From NCBI RefSeq assembly GCF_021560175.1, contig NZ_CP091110.1:5334501-5398500 (forward strand): 64,000 nt of DNA. The letters run 5' to 3'. Below are positions 43,390-51,652 of the stretch, piece by piece. The position numbers and the translations under genes were made by a program. Below the pieces are notes generated by a model that saw only the letters and a list, made by a program, of their open reading frames with translations, was not told the DNA's origin and searched no databases. How positions within the stretch are numbered: the first letter of the stretch is position 1; the number at the start of each line of letters is the position of its first letter. Origin of the DNA: Neobacillus drentensis (GTDB lineage Bacteria; Bacillota; Bacilli; Bacillales; Cytobacillaceae).

Positions 43390-44145
43390 TTATTTAGAAA
43401 TCACAAGCCGGATAGAATTTTTTTTAGCATATTCTCTGTAAGTTGTATTTGGGGATTTATCAGTAACTAGGTAATCAATTTCATCTAAATTACAATAGGT
43501 CATTAACCCATATTTATCAAATTTATCGTGGTCCACTAATAAAAAAACCTCTGAACTTCTTTTAACGATCGCCTTTTTTAATTCACTTTCTAATGGCGAT
43601 GCATTCGTTACCCCGTTAGAGAGTGAGATACCGGTAGATGCCATAAAGGCTTTCTTTATATTGTAGTTACTTAGTAAGTCTATATAAAGCGGGCTTCCAA
43701 ACGAATCGGTTTTTCGATCAAGTAACCCGCCGGTAGAGATAACGGTTAAATTTGTAAATGGAAGTGCACGGATAATAAATTCAATACTATTGGTAAAAAT
43801 GGTCAAACTCTTGTCCTTAATATATTCAATCATTTCAATGGTTGTCGTTCCTGAATCAATGAAGACCACATCCCCATCGTCCACATAGCTGGATGCTTTT
43901 TCTACAATCGATGCTTTTTGGTTTTGGTTTCGTGCTTTTCGGTCTTGAATGCACTCGAGTTTCTTATGAATAACGGATACACCGCCATAAACTTTTTTCA
44001 AGTCCCCCCGTTCTACCAGTGTTTGAATATCACGCCTAATGGTGTTTTTCGATACATCAAAGACCGAAACCAAGTCATCTAATGATGCAGACTTTTGCTT
44101 AATTACATAGTCATGAATTTTTTTGATACGCTTTTCTTTAATCAA
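43390..44145 (-). CDS. DeoR-family repressor of the iol genes, copy 2
   Basis: A tandem paralogue of copy 1, also 251 residues, with the same landmarks: ASLDDLVSVFDVSKNTIRRDI, KVYGGVSVIHKKLE, FIDSGTTTIEMIEY, KAFMASTGISLSNGVTN, LLVDHDKFDKYG. The start is TTG at 44145, after a GGGGGGTGAG site. It is the first island gene upstream of the his operon. Similarity to copy 1 runs end to end, and the DNA-recognition helix (SKNTIRRD) is identical, so both may read the same operators but respond to different ligands. Confidence 0.88.
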   Translation of the reverse strand: MIKEKRIKKIHDYVIKQKSASLDDLVSVFDVSKNTIRRDIQTLVERGDLKKVYGGVSVIHKKLECIQDRKARNQNQKASIVEKASSYVDDGDVVFIDSGTTTIEMIEYIKDKSLTIFTNSIEFIIRALPFTNLTVISTGGLLDRKTDSFGSPLYIDLLSNYNIKKAFMASTGISLSNGVTNASPLESELKKAIVKRSSEVFLLVDHDKFDKYGLMTYCNLDEIDYLVTDKSPNTTYREYAKKNSIRLVISK

Positions 44146-44313
44146 TTCGTCTCACCCCCCTATGGATCATTTATTTTCCATATATATAAATATATTATCA
44201 TCATTTACCCAAAACTTCATCAATATTTTTTAGACAAAATTATATGAAGTGGATAAATTGTAATTTATGACCAAATGTTGATTCATGGGGAAGGGAATAT
44301 TGATTTTTCACGC

Positions 44314-44343
44314 AAAAAAAAACCGAGCCCTATTAGGACCGGT
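44314..44343 (-). terminator. his operon terminator
   Basis: Minus-strand stem ACCGGTCC / GGGCTCGGT with loop TAATA and a run of nine T, overlapping the last codons of hisI. Confidence 0.72.
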
Positions 44344-44950
44344 CTTTGTGTCTTTCTTCTAATGTTCGCAGCACTTCTTTAAATGGCAGCTCTTGTTCCA
44401 CCAATAAAACTTGAAGGTGATAAAGCAAATCGGCTGCTTCCCAACGAAGTTCTTCATGATCACGGTTTTTTGCCGCAATAATGACTTCCGCTGCTTCTTC
44501 GCCAACCTTTTTCAAAATTTTATCGACGCCTTTTTCAAACAAGTAAGTGGTATAGGCACCTTCTGGACGCTGTTTTTCACGTTCTAAGATGACTTTTTCT
44601 AAAGATTGTAAAATCTGATAATCTGCTAAATTGGCCTCACGGTCCACAACCCGTTCAGAAAAACAGCTGACGGCTCCGGTGTGGCAGGCTGGGCCCTTCG
44701 GATAAACTTGTACTAATAAAGCATCCTGGTCGCAGTCATAGTTAATGCTGGCAACCGTCTGGGTATTACCGCTGGTTGCTCCTTTATGCCACAACTCCTG
44801 GCGGGAACGACTATAAAACCAAGTTTCATTCGTTTCGATTGTTTTTTGTAAAGATTCTTCGTTCATATAGGCAAGAGTTAACACTTCTTTTGTATCAGCA
44901 TCTTGGATAATGGCGGGGACAAGCCCCTTTTCATCAAATTTCACGTTCAT
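44333..44950 (-). CDS. hisI: Bifunctional phosphoribosyl-AMP cyclohydrolase / phosphoribosyl-ATP pyrophosphatase
   Basis: Fused HisI-HisE enzyme of 205 residues that carries out steps 2 and 3 of histidine synthesis. The cyclohydrolase half has VPAIIQDADT, the zinc/Mg ligands in DCDQDALLVQVYPKGPACHTG and a C-terminal Cys. The pyrophosphatase half has the EKVGEEAAEVIIAAKNRD helix and WEAADLLYHL. Its start overlaps the hisF stop by four bases, so it is coupled to hisF. It is the last gene of the operon. Confidence 0.97.
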   Translation of the reverse strand: MNVKFDEKGLVPAIIQDADTKEVLTLAYMNEESLQKTIETNETWFYSRSRQELWHKGATSGNTQTVASINYDCDQDALLVQVYPKGPACHTGAVSCFSERVVDREANLADYQILQSLEKVILEREKQRPEGAYTTYLFEKGVDKILKKVGEEAAEVIIAAKNRDHEELRWEAADLLYHLQVLLVEQELPFKEVLRTLEERHKDRS

Positions 44951-45708
44951 CGTATGCTCACTCCTTTTTCCCTTAAAAAGCTTTTAACCTCATCAACTGA
45001 TGTTTCCTTGTAATGAAAAATAGAGGCAGCAAGCCCAGCATCGGCCTTTCCGTTTAAAAAGGCTTCAGCAAAATGGTCGGCATTGCCTGCCCCGCCTGAA
45101 GCAATAACAGGAATGGTGACAGCTTCACTAACCGCTTTGGTCAACTCCAGGTCAAAACCATTTTTCTCACCGTCACTATCCATGCTTGTAAGGAGAATTT
45201 CCCCTGCACCAAGCTCGGCTGCTTCAACCGCCCACTCAACTACTTTTTTCTCTGTTGGTGTTCGGCCGCCATGGGTGTAGACACGCCAAGTCCCCATTTC
45301 CGGATCGTATTTTGCATCAATTGCAACAACTATACATTGCGAGCCAAAGTAACTGGCACCTTCCCTGATTAGGTCAGGATTTAAGACTGCTGCAGTGTTC
45401 AGCGACACTTTGTCGGCACCGGCGCGAAGAATTCTTTTCATATCCTCTAAGGCATTGATGCCGCCGCCAACGGTGAACGGAATCGCAAGCTCGGATGCTA
45501 CCGCTTTAACAACCTCGACCATTGTTTTCCGGCCCTCAACAGATGCGGAAATATCAAGGAATACCAATTCATCCGCGCCTTGCTCATCATAAAATCGGGC
45601 TAGTTCAACCGGATCACCGGCGTCACGAAGCTGAACAAATTGAATCCCTTTTACAACCCGGCCATCTTTTACATCAAGACAAGGAATAATTCGTTTCGTT
45701 AACGTCAC
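44947..45708 (-). CDS. hisF: Imidazole glycerol phosphate synthase, cyclase subunit
   Basis: A 253-residue TIM barrel that, with HisH, closes the imidazole ring. Catalytic Asp11 in IIPCLDVKDGRVVKG and Asp130 in VVAIDAK are present, with phosphate loops VGGGINALED and ASGGAGNADHF. It overlaps hisA and hisI by four bases each. Confidence 0.97.
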   Translation of the reverse strand: MTLTKRIIPCLDVKDGRVVKGIQFVQLRDAGDPVELARFYDEQGADELVFLDISASVEGRKTMVEVVKAVASELAIPFTVGGGINALEDMKRILRAGADKVSLNTAAVLNPDLIREGASYFGSQCIVVAIDAKYDPEMGTWRVYTHGGRTPTEKKVVEWAVEAAELGAGEILLTSMDSDGEKNGFDLELTKAVSEAVTIPVIASGGAGNADHFAEAFLNGKADAGLAASIFHYKETSVDEVKSFLREKGVSIR

Positions 45709-46427
45709 TTTACTCCCACCTCCAATGCTTCCGTAAGGGTAAAGCGATTTTCATACAGGGCCTTTCCTACAATCGCTCCTCGGATCCCTTTCTTCGCAAT
45801 CGCCTGCAAGTCGTCAAGACTGCTGACACCGCCGGAGGCAATGACATTTTTGCCCGTTACTTCTGCTAGTTCACAAACCGCCTTAATATTCGGGCCCGCT
45901 AAGGTACCATCGGTAGCAATATCGGTAAAAATAAATGTTTCGGCGCCTGCATCGGCAAATCGTTTGCCAAGCTCGACCGCCTTGACGGAAGAGGTATCAA
46001 GCCAGCCATGTGTCGCAACATAACCATTTTTTGCATCAATGCCCACCGCAATTTTTGCTCCATACTTTGCAATCATTTCGATCGCAAACTCCGGTTTGGA
46101 AATGGCAATACTGCCAATAATGACGCGGTCGACGCCATTTTCAAGATAGTGAACGATATCTTCTTCTGAGCGGATTCCGCCGCCAATTTGAACCTTGGCA
46201 TTGAGGTTTTGCGCGGCTTCAATGACAAAACGGTCGTTCACACGCTTACCGTCTTTTGCCCCATCAAGGTCAACCATATGAATCCACTCGGCCCCTGCTT
46301 CTGCAAAACTTTTTGCCATATCGAAAGGAGAATCTCCATAAATCGTTTCTTTATCGTAGTCCCCTTGAAGGAGACGGACACATTTTCCGCCCCGCATATC
46401 GATTGCTGGATAAATGGTTAAACTCAT
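45705..46427 (-). CDS. hisA: ProFAR isomerase (HisA)
   Basis: A 240-residue TIM barrel that performs the Amadori rearrangement of ProFAR to PRFAR. Catalytic Asp8 in YPAIDMRGGKCVRL and the second Asp in FTDIATDGTLAGPN are present, plus phosphate loops GGGIRSEED and SGGVSSLDD. It is coupled by four-base overlaps to hisH and hisF. Confidence 0.97.
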   Translation of the reverse strand: MSLTIYPAIDMRGGKCVRLLQGDYDKETIYGDSPFDMAKSFAEAGAEWIHMVDLDGAKDGKRVNDRFVIEAAQNLNAKVQIGGGIRSEEDIVHYLENGVDRVIIGSIAISKPEFAIEMIAKYGAKIAVGIDAKNGYVATHGWLDTSSVKAVELGKRFADAGAETFIFTDIATDGTLAGPNIKAVCELAEVTGKNVIASGGVSSLDDLQAIAKKGIRGAIVGKALYENRFTLTEALEVGVK

Positions 46428-47059
46428 CGAACCGCCTCCCTTTCCGCAGCCATTTTTAAAAAGTTATCTAAAAGAGCCATCCCCAGTTTGCTGCTTTTTT
46501 CCGGGTGAAATTGCATGCCATAAATATTATCTCGTCCTACTACTGCGGATACTTGTTCATGGTAGTCAGCTTTGGCTAACAGTGCATCGTTACGGTCGGC
46601 ATCAACAAAATAGGAGTGTACGAAATAAACATAGTCTTCGTTTAGACCCGTTAACAATGGCGAGTCTTTCACAAATTCAAGCCGGTTCCAGCCCATATGC
46701 GGGACCTTGTAGGTTTCGTCTGCTGGTGTGGTTCCAGGGAAACGGCGGACCTTGCCTGGCAGTAGGCCTAATCCCTTGGTAGGACCGTTTTCTTCACTTT
46801 CTTCAAAAAGTAGCTGCATGCCGAGGCAGATGCCTAAAAGCGGCTTGCCGGTTTCGGCAAATTCTTTTATGGTCTCTACCTGCAATCGTTCCATCGCATC
46901 ACGGAAGGAACCGACTCCCGGAAGAATTAATGCATCGGCATTCAGTAACTCGGTTTTATCTGCGGAGATAAAATAGTCAGCGCCTAGCCGTTCAAGGGCT
47001 TTACTGACGCTGAAAAGGTTTCCCATTCCGTAATCTACGATTCCAATCATTTCTGTCAC
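46424..47059 (-). CDS. hisH: Imidazole glycerol phosphate synthase, glutaminase subunit
   Basis: A 211-residue class I glutamine amidotransferase that feeds ammonia to HisF. The catalytic Cys lies in GICLGMQLLFEES near 85, and His-X-Glu in YGMQFHPEKSS near 190. The oxyanion strand is GLGLLPGKVRRF. It is followed by hisA with a four-base overlap. Confidence 0.97.
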   Translation of the reverse strand: MTEMIGIVDYGMGNLFSVSKALERLGADYFISADKTELLNADALILPGVGSFRDAMERLQVETIKEFAETGKPLLGICLGMQLLFEESEENGPTKGLGLLPGKVRRFPGTTPADETYKVPHMGWNRLEFVKDSPLLTGLNEDYVYFVHSYFVDADRNDALLAKADYHEQVSAVVGRDNIYGMQFHPEKSSKLGMALLDNFLKMAAEREAVR

Positions 47060-47090
47060 CTTCCTTATCGGTCGCTTTCTATGGTTGATT

Positions 47091-47678
47091 TTAGAGCATT
47101 CCTTTGGTCGATGGCACGCCTTTGATGCGTGGGTCGATGGTGGTTGCTTCGTCTAATGCTCTTGCTAGTGCTTTAAAGACAGCTTCAATCATATGGTGAG
47201 TGTTTTGTCCATAATGGACAATAACATGAAGGTTCATCCGGGCTTCTAGGGCTAGTTTCCAGAGGAATTCATGGACAAGCTCGGTATCAAAGGTTCCCAC
47301 TTTTTGACTAGGGAATTCGGCGCGCATTTCGAGGTGCGGGCGGTTGCTAAGGTCAACTACTACCTGTGCGAGCGCCTCGTCCATTGGCACGAATGCATTT
47401 CCGTAACGCTTGATGCCGCGTTTGTCGCCTAAAGCTTCACGAAGGGCTTGGCCTAAACAGATACCGATATCCTCTGTAGTATGATGGTCGTCGACCTCGA
47501 TATCGCCTTTGGCATCGACCGTTAAATTAAACTGGCCGTGTTTGGTAAATAGATCGAGCATGTGGTCCATAAACGGGACGCCGGTTTCGAGGTTGGACCT
47601 GCCTTCTCCATCAATATCAAACGCTAGTTTAATTTGTGTTTCACCAGTAATTCGTTCAATACTTGCTGTTCTTTCCAT
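47091..47678 (-). CDS. hisB: Imidazoleglycerol-phosphate dehydratase
   Basis: A 195-residue Mn-dependent dehydratase, the step after IGP synthase. The two pseudo-repeats show metal ligands HMLDLFTKHGQF, DDHHTTEDIGI and HFLWKLALEARMNLH-like sequence (HEFLWKLALEA), and HHMIEAVFKALARAL. It is a stand-alone HisB, not fused to the phosphatase. It starts after a 645-base gap filled by the 52-bp array, so it may receive less transcript than hisD. Confidence 0.96.
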   Translation of the reverse strand: MERTASIERITGETQIKLAFDIDGEGRSNLETGVPFMDHMLDLFTKHGQFNLTVDAKGDIEVDDHHTTEDIGICLGQALREALGDKRGIKRYGNAFVPMDEALAQVVVDLSNRPHLEMRAEFPSQKVGTFDTELVHEFLWKLALEARMNLHVIVHYGQNTHHMIEAVFKALARALDEATTIDPRIKGVPSTKGML

Positions 47679-48323
47679 TTTGAGGTGCTCCTTTTTACTC
47701 TATTTATAGTTGGTGTAGGGGGTTTAAGATCATGCCTTGTGTTTTTCTGTAAGTTTGTCCTTATAATTCTAATGAGGACTGTTACTTTGGGTTTCTCCCT
47801 TTTTTTGTCAGCTATCTACTACACCATTTGTCCATTAGACGATCTCTATTGGACATTACCCGGTGGTTTACTTCGTGATTTGTCCTTTAGACGGATTCTA
47901 TTAGACAGTACTCGGCGGACTTCTTCGGGATTTGTCCTTTAGACGTACTCTATTGGACAAAAACCGGAAGTCTTCTTCAGGATTTGTCCTTTAGACGGAT
48001 TCTATTGGACAAAAACCCGCGGTCTTCTGCAGGTTTTGTCCTTTAGACGGATTCTATTGGACAAAAACCCGCGGTCTTCTTCAGGTTTTGTCCTTTAGAC
48101 GGACTCTATTGGACAAAAACCGGCGGTCTTCTTCAGGTTTTGTCCTTTAGACGGATTCTATTGGACAAAAACCGGAAGTTTTCTTTGGGATTTGTCCTTT
48201 AGACGGACTCTATTGGACAGCCTATGAACACCTCATAAGGACAATTCCTTTGATTTTCCCACTTATCCTGTCCTCTTCAATCCTATTAAGGACAGTCCTT
48301 TCAATTTTGAGCCAATGAGCGAT
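47679..48323. repeat. 52-bp hairpin repeat array between hisB and hisD
   Basis: TTGTCC starts at 47828, 47880, 47932, 47984, 48036, 48088, 48140 and 48192, exactly every 52 bases, so eight units with no indels (47828-48220). Each unit has TTGTCC-TT-TAGA-N5-TCTA-TT-GGACAA, an imperfect 29-base palindrome, then a ~23-base spacer such as AAACCGGCGGTCTTCTTCAGG. Spacers differ slightly. Decayed units with GTCC/GGAC pairs lie at both edges (47755-47775 and 48236-48296). No coding frame is conserved, as 52 is not a multiple of three. Confidence 0.9.
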
Positions 48324-49598
48324 TTATTTATCGTTCTTCAACCTAGTCTCAACCGCACGAGCGTGGGCCTCAAGGCCTTCCATCCGGGCGAAGGCAGCAA
48401 TTTTTGCTCCGTTCTCCTTCAAGGCCTTCTCACTATATACAATCACACTAGACTTCTTCTGAAAATCATCGACATTCAACGGGCTCGAGAACCGTGCCGT
48501 TCCATTTGTTGGCAGAACATGATTCGGTCCGGCAAAATAATCGCCCACGGGCTCAGAGCTATAGCGGCCGATAAAAATGGCGCCTGCATGACGAATTTTT
48601 CCAAGCAGCTCCATCGCGTTTTCCGTTATCACTTCAAGATGTTCTGGGGCTAATTGGTTAACTGTTTCCACCGCTTCATCTAGATCAGTCGTTACATAAA
48701 TGGCACCATAATCGGCGATGGCACGAGAAGCGATATCCTTGCGTGGCAGTACAGCAAGCTGTTTTTCCACTTCCGCAGAAACTGCTTCTGCTAACGCAAG
48801 CGAAGGTGTGACAAGAACACTGCAGGCGCGCGGATCGTGCTCAGCTTGTGATAACAAATCAGCCGCCACTTCATCCGCACGGGCTGAATCGTCTGCTAAC
48901 ACCGCAATCTCACTAGGACCGGCGATCATATCAATATCGACATCACCAAACACTTCACGTTTGGCTAGTGCGACAAAGATATTTCCAGGTCCGGTAATTT
49001 TATCAACAGGAGCAATCGATTCTGTGCCGTAAGCAAGCGCAGCAATCGCTTGAGCGCCGCCTACTTTAAAAATTTCTTTGACGCCTGCTTCTTTTGCGGC
49101 AACTAACACCGCTGCAGGAAGTTTCCCTGATTCATCTGGAGGAGATACCATCACAATCCGCTTCACTCCGGCTACTTTCGCCGGAATCACATTCATTAAA
49201 ACCGATGAAGGATAGGCTGCCGTGCCCCCAGGCACATAGACGCCAACCGAATCAAGCGGGGTGATTTTTTGACCAAGAATCGTTCCATTTTCTTCGGTTG
49301 TCATCCAGGACGGGCGGAGCTGCTTTTCATGAAAAGACTTAATATTCTCCGCTGCTTCGCGGACGATTTCGATATACTCCTGATCCACTTCTGCATAGGC
49401 CGCTTCTATTTCACCTTCGGTCACCGAAAAAGATGTTAATTGGACGCGGTCGAATTTTTCCGTAAACTCCCTTAATGCTTCTTCGCCGCGATGGCGGATT
49501 TCTGAAATAATGCCTTTTACAATTTCCACCTGTTCGGAGGTTCCAGCTTCAATCGACCGTTTGATCGAAACCAGCTCATTTACTTTTAAAATTTTCAT
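48324..49598 (-). CDS. hisD: Histidinol dehydrogenase
   Basis: A 424-residue zinc enzyme that carries out the two final oxidations to histidine. Segments: GVYVPGGTAAYPSSVLMN, GGAQAIAALAYGT, GPGNIFVALAKR, DMIAGPSEIAVLAD, SQAEHDPRACSVL with zinc ligand His, and GPNHVLPTNGTARF. It is followed by hisG's product as neighbour on the 5' side with a 13-base gap. Confidence 0.97.
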   Translation of the reverse strand: MKILKVNELVSIKRSIEAGTSEQVEIVKGIISEIRHRGEEALREFTEKFDRVQLTSFSVTEGEIEAAYAEVDQEYIEIVREAAENIKSFHEKQLRPSWMTTEENGTILGQKITPLDSVGVYVPGGTAAYPSSVLMNVIPAKVAGVKRIVMVSPPDESGKLPAAVLVAAKEAGVKEIFKVGGAQAIAALAYGTESIAPVDKITGPGNIFVALAKREVFGDVDIDMIAGPSEIAVLADDSARADEVAADLLSQAEHDPRACSVLVTPSLALAEAVSAEVEKQLAVLPRKDIASRAIADYGAIYVTTDLDEAVETVNQLAPEHLEVITENAMELLGKIRHAGAIFIGRYSSEPVGDYFAGPNHVLPTNGTARFSSPLNVDDFQKKSSVIVYSEKALKENGAKIAAFARMEGLEAHARAVETRLKNDK

Positions 49599-49611
49599 TT
49601 CTATGCCTCCA

Positions 49612-50235
49612 TTACACTACTTCACTAAGTCGTTTCACCATATCATCAATTTGTTGGTCCTTGATGCGGTAGCTGACAGGATTGACGACGAATCTTGATG
49701 TGACATCCTTGATTCGTTCATATTCCACAAGTCCATTTTCCTTTAATGTCCGGCCGGTCGACACAATATCAACGATCCGGTCAGATAGACCGATAATCGG
49801 CGCAAGCTCAATCGAGCCGTTTAATTTAATAATTTCAACCTGCTCGCCTTGCTCACGGAAGTAAGCCTCAGCCACATTCGGATATTTGGTGGCCACTCGA
49901 GGAGCAACGTCATTCATTTTTGTATCTGGAAGGCCGGCAACTGCCAAATAGCAGTAGCTGATTTTAAGGTCAAGAAGTTCGTAGACATCGCGTTCTTCTT
50001 CAAGTAAGACATCTTTCCCGGCAATTCCGACATCCGCCACACCGTGCTCGACATAGGTAGCCACATCCATCGGCTTTGCTAAAATAAATCGTAAGCCCTC
50101 TTCGGGAACGTCAATGATTAGTTTTCGCGAATCATCAAATTCCGGGGGCAGCTTATATCCTGCTTTGCGGAGCAGCTCCACGGCCTCAATAAAAATCCGA
50201 CCTTTTGGCATCGCAATTGTTAATAGGTTACTCAT
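49612..50235 (-). CDS. hisG: ATP phosphoribosyltransferase, short form
   Basis: First step of histidine synthesis. The ~207-residue short form lacks the C-terminal regulatory domain and needs HisZ. LTIAMPKGRIFIEAV, VADVGIAGKDVLLEE and the PRPP loop DIVSTGRTLKENGL are present. ATG 50235 is chosen for the GGAGG site 8-9 bases away; the frame extends 5 codons further. It overlaps hisZ by 8 bases, as expected for co-synthesised subunits. Confidence 0.96.
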   Translation of the reverse strand: MSNLLTIAMPKGRIFIEAVELLRKAGYKLPPEFDDSRKLIIDVPEEGLRFILAKPMDVATYVEHGVADVGIAGKDVLLEEERDVYELLDLKISYCYLAVAGLPDTKMNDVAPRVATKYPNVAEAYFREQGEQVEIIKLNGSIELAPIIGLSDRIVDIVSTGRTLKENGLVEYERIKDVTSRFVVNPVSYRIKDQQIDDMVKRLSEVV

Positions 50236-51400
50236 TCGTGCGACCTCCAATTAAATAAGTTGTCTCGGCAAATCTTTTTGTAAATGCATCGAGATTTCTT
50301 ACACCGGTGATATCTTGGAGTACAGCCTTTTTCCCTTGCTCGTGCATATTTGCTGCCAATTCAAAAGCTTCCTTCCGCCGCTCTTGACTGAAAAAGATGC
50401 AGTGCGTGGTATTTTCAAGCTGACCGCCACTTAGGGCTTCAAGGAGCGTATCCATTCGAATCGCAAAACCAGTTGCACTTGCTGTTTTTCCAAACTTTTC
50501 AATTAAACTATAGCGGCCGCCATTTCCAATTGGAAAGCCGACATTCCCAGCATAGGCTTCGAAAAGAATCCCGGAATAATAACTCATATGGCTGACAATC
50601 GTAAAATCAAATTTCACGTATTCTTCCACACCATAATCCTTAATGACATCCCACAATTCCTTCAGTTCAAGGATGGCCTGTTTTCCTTTGTCATTCTCAA
50701 TGATATCAAGGGCCAAGCCAATTACCTCTTCACCGCCCCGTAATTCTAGGAGCTGCAAGAGTCTTTTTTTGTCGATCGATGAGAGCTGGAGCGAGTTGAC
50801 ATGCTCGCGGTAGCCTACATAATTTTTTTCAAATAAAAACTTTCGTAATGTGGTGGCTCTGCCATTTGTTCCAAGGATTTGAAAAAACAGCTCGTTCGCA
50901 AAGCCTACATGTCCGATGGAAACCTGGAATTGCTCTAGTCCCGCTTTTTTCAAAGAAGAAATAAGCAGGGCAATCACTTCTCCGTCACAGGAAACCGTTT
51001 CTTCGTTGAGACATTCAACGCCGATTTGCTCAAACTCAGCCGGACGTCCCCCTTCGCGCTGCTGGGCGCGAAATACATTGGCCGAATAGGCTAATCTCAC
51101 AGGAAGATCTTCATTTAAAAGCTTGGAGGCAGCTACTCGGGCAATTGGTGCCGTCATATCAGGTCTTAATACGACTGTATGGCCCTCTTTGTCGAGCAGT
51201 TTAAATAACTGCTGGTCTGCGATGGCCGAGGCAGCTCCCACGGTTTCGTAGTATTCAAGTGTGGGGGTTTCGATAAATTGGTAACCCCAAAGTTTCAGGG
51301 TATTTGCCATCTCGGTGCGGACATGGTGCTTCTTTTCATAAAGTTCAGGGAGTGTGTCCCGCATTCCCAACGGCTTTTCAAACATAAACAAGCGACTCAT
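50228..51400 (-). CDS. hisZ: ATP phosphoribosyltransferase regulatory subunit
   Basis: A 390-residue class II aminoacyl-tRNA synthetase-like protein without synthetase activity, which completes short-form HisG. Motif 1-like PTLEYYETVG, motif 2-like YSANVFRAQQREGGRPAEFEQIGVE and motif 3-like GGRYSLIEKFG are visible. ATG 51400 is selected, 9 bases from AAAGG. It is the first gene of the operon. The upstream gap holds no T-box specifier structure that I can find. Confidence 0.94.
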   Translation of the reverse strand: MSRLFMFEKPLGMRDTLPELYEKKHHVRTEMANTLKLWGYQFIETPTLEYYETVGAASAIADQQLFKLLDKEGHTVVLRPDMTAPIARVAASKLLNEDLPVRLAYSANVFRAQQREGGRPAEFEQIGVECLNEETVSCDGEVIALLISSLKKAGLEQFQVSIGHVGFANELFFQILGTNGRATTLRKFLFEKNYVGYREHVNSLQLSSIDKKRLLQLLELRGGEEVIGLALDIIENDKGKQAILELKELWDVIKDYGVEEYVKFDFTIVSHMSYYSGILFEAYAGNVGFPIGNGGRYSLIEKFGKTASATGFAIRMDTLLEALSGGQLENTTHCIFFSQERRKEAFELAANMHEQGKKAVLQDITGVRNLDAFTKRFAETTYLIGGRTNE

Positions 51401-51607
51401 TCTGCTCATCCTTTATCTTCAGATTTGCTACTATTTTTAAAATCCTTTAGTCTGCTAATGTGCTAATAAATTAAAGTTTACCTGTTTGTATGAACTCCGT
51501 CAATCCTAAACAACTGAGTTTCTTTCTATTTTAAACTAGTTTTAGGTACAGTACGCAGTAAATTATGCAAATTTTCACGAGATTCAGCAGAAATTGCGAT
51601 ATTTTGT

Positions 51608-51640
51608 AAAAAAACACCCCTGAAAAATATTTCAGGGGTG
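51608..51640 (-). terminator. Terminator of the nucleotide phosphoesterase gene
   Basis: Perfect stem CACCCCTGAAA / TTTCAGGGGTG followed on the minus strand by seven T, 13 bases after the stop. Confidence 0.93.
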
Positions 51641-51652
51641 CTCACTACCTTC

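Noticed and set aside
14640..44320. Insertion sequence, prophage or integrative element
   Set aside because: No transposase, integrase, phage gene or direct repeat ends were found in the island.
47828..48220. CRISPR array
   Set aside because: Regular 52-base spacing, but the spacer halves are near-identical between units, no cas gene lies nearby, and the repeats are palindromes in a tandem array.
51410..51607. T-box or other riboswitch ahead of hisZ
   Set aside because: No T-box sequence (AGGGTGGNACCGCG) or specifier stem was found; a TTAGC-type repeat near 51450 is too weak to name an operator.
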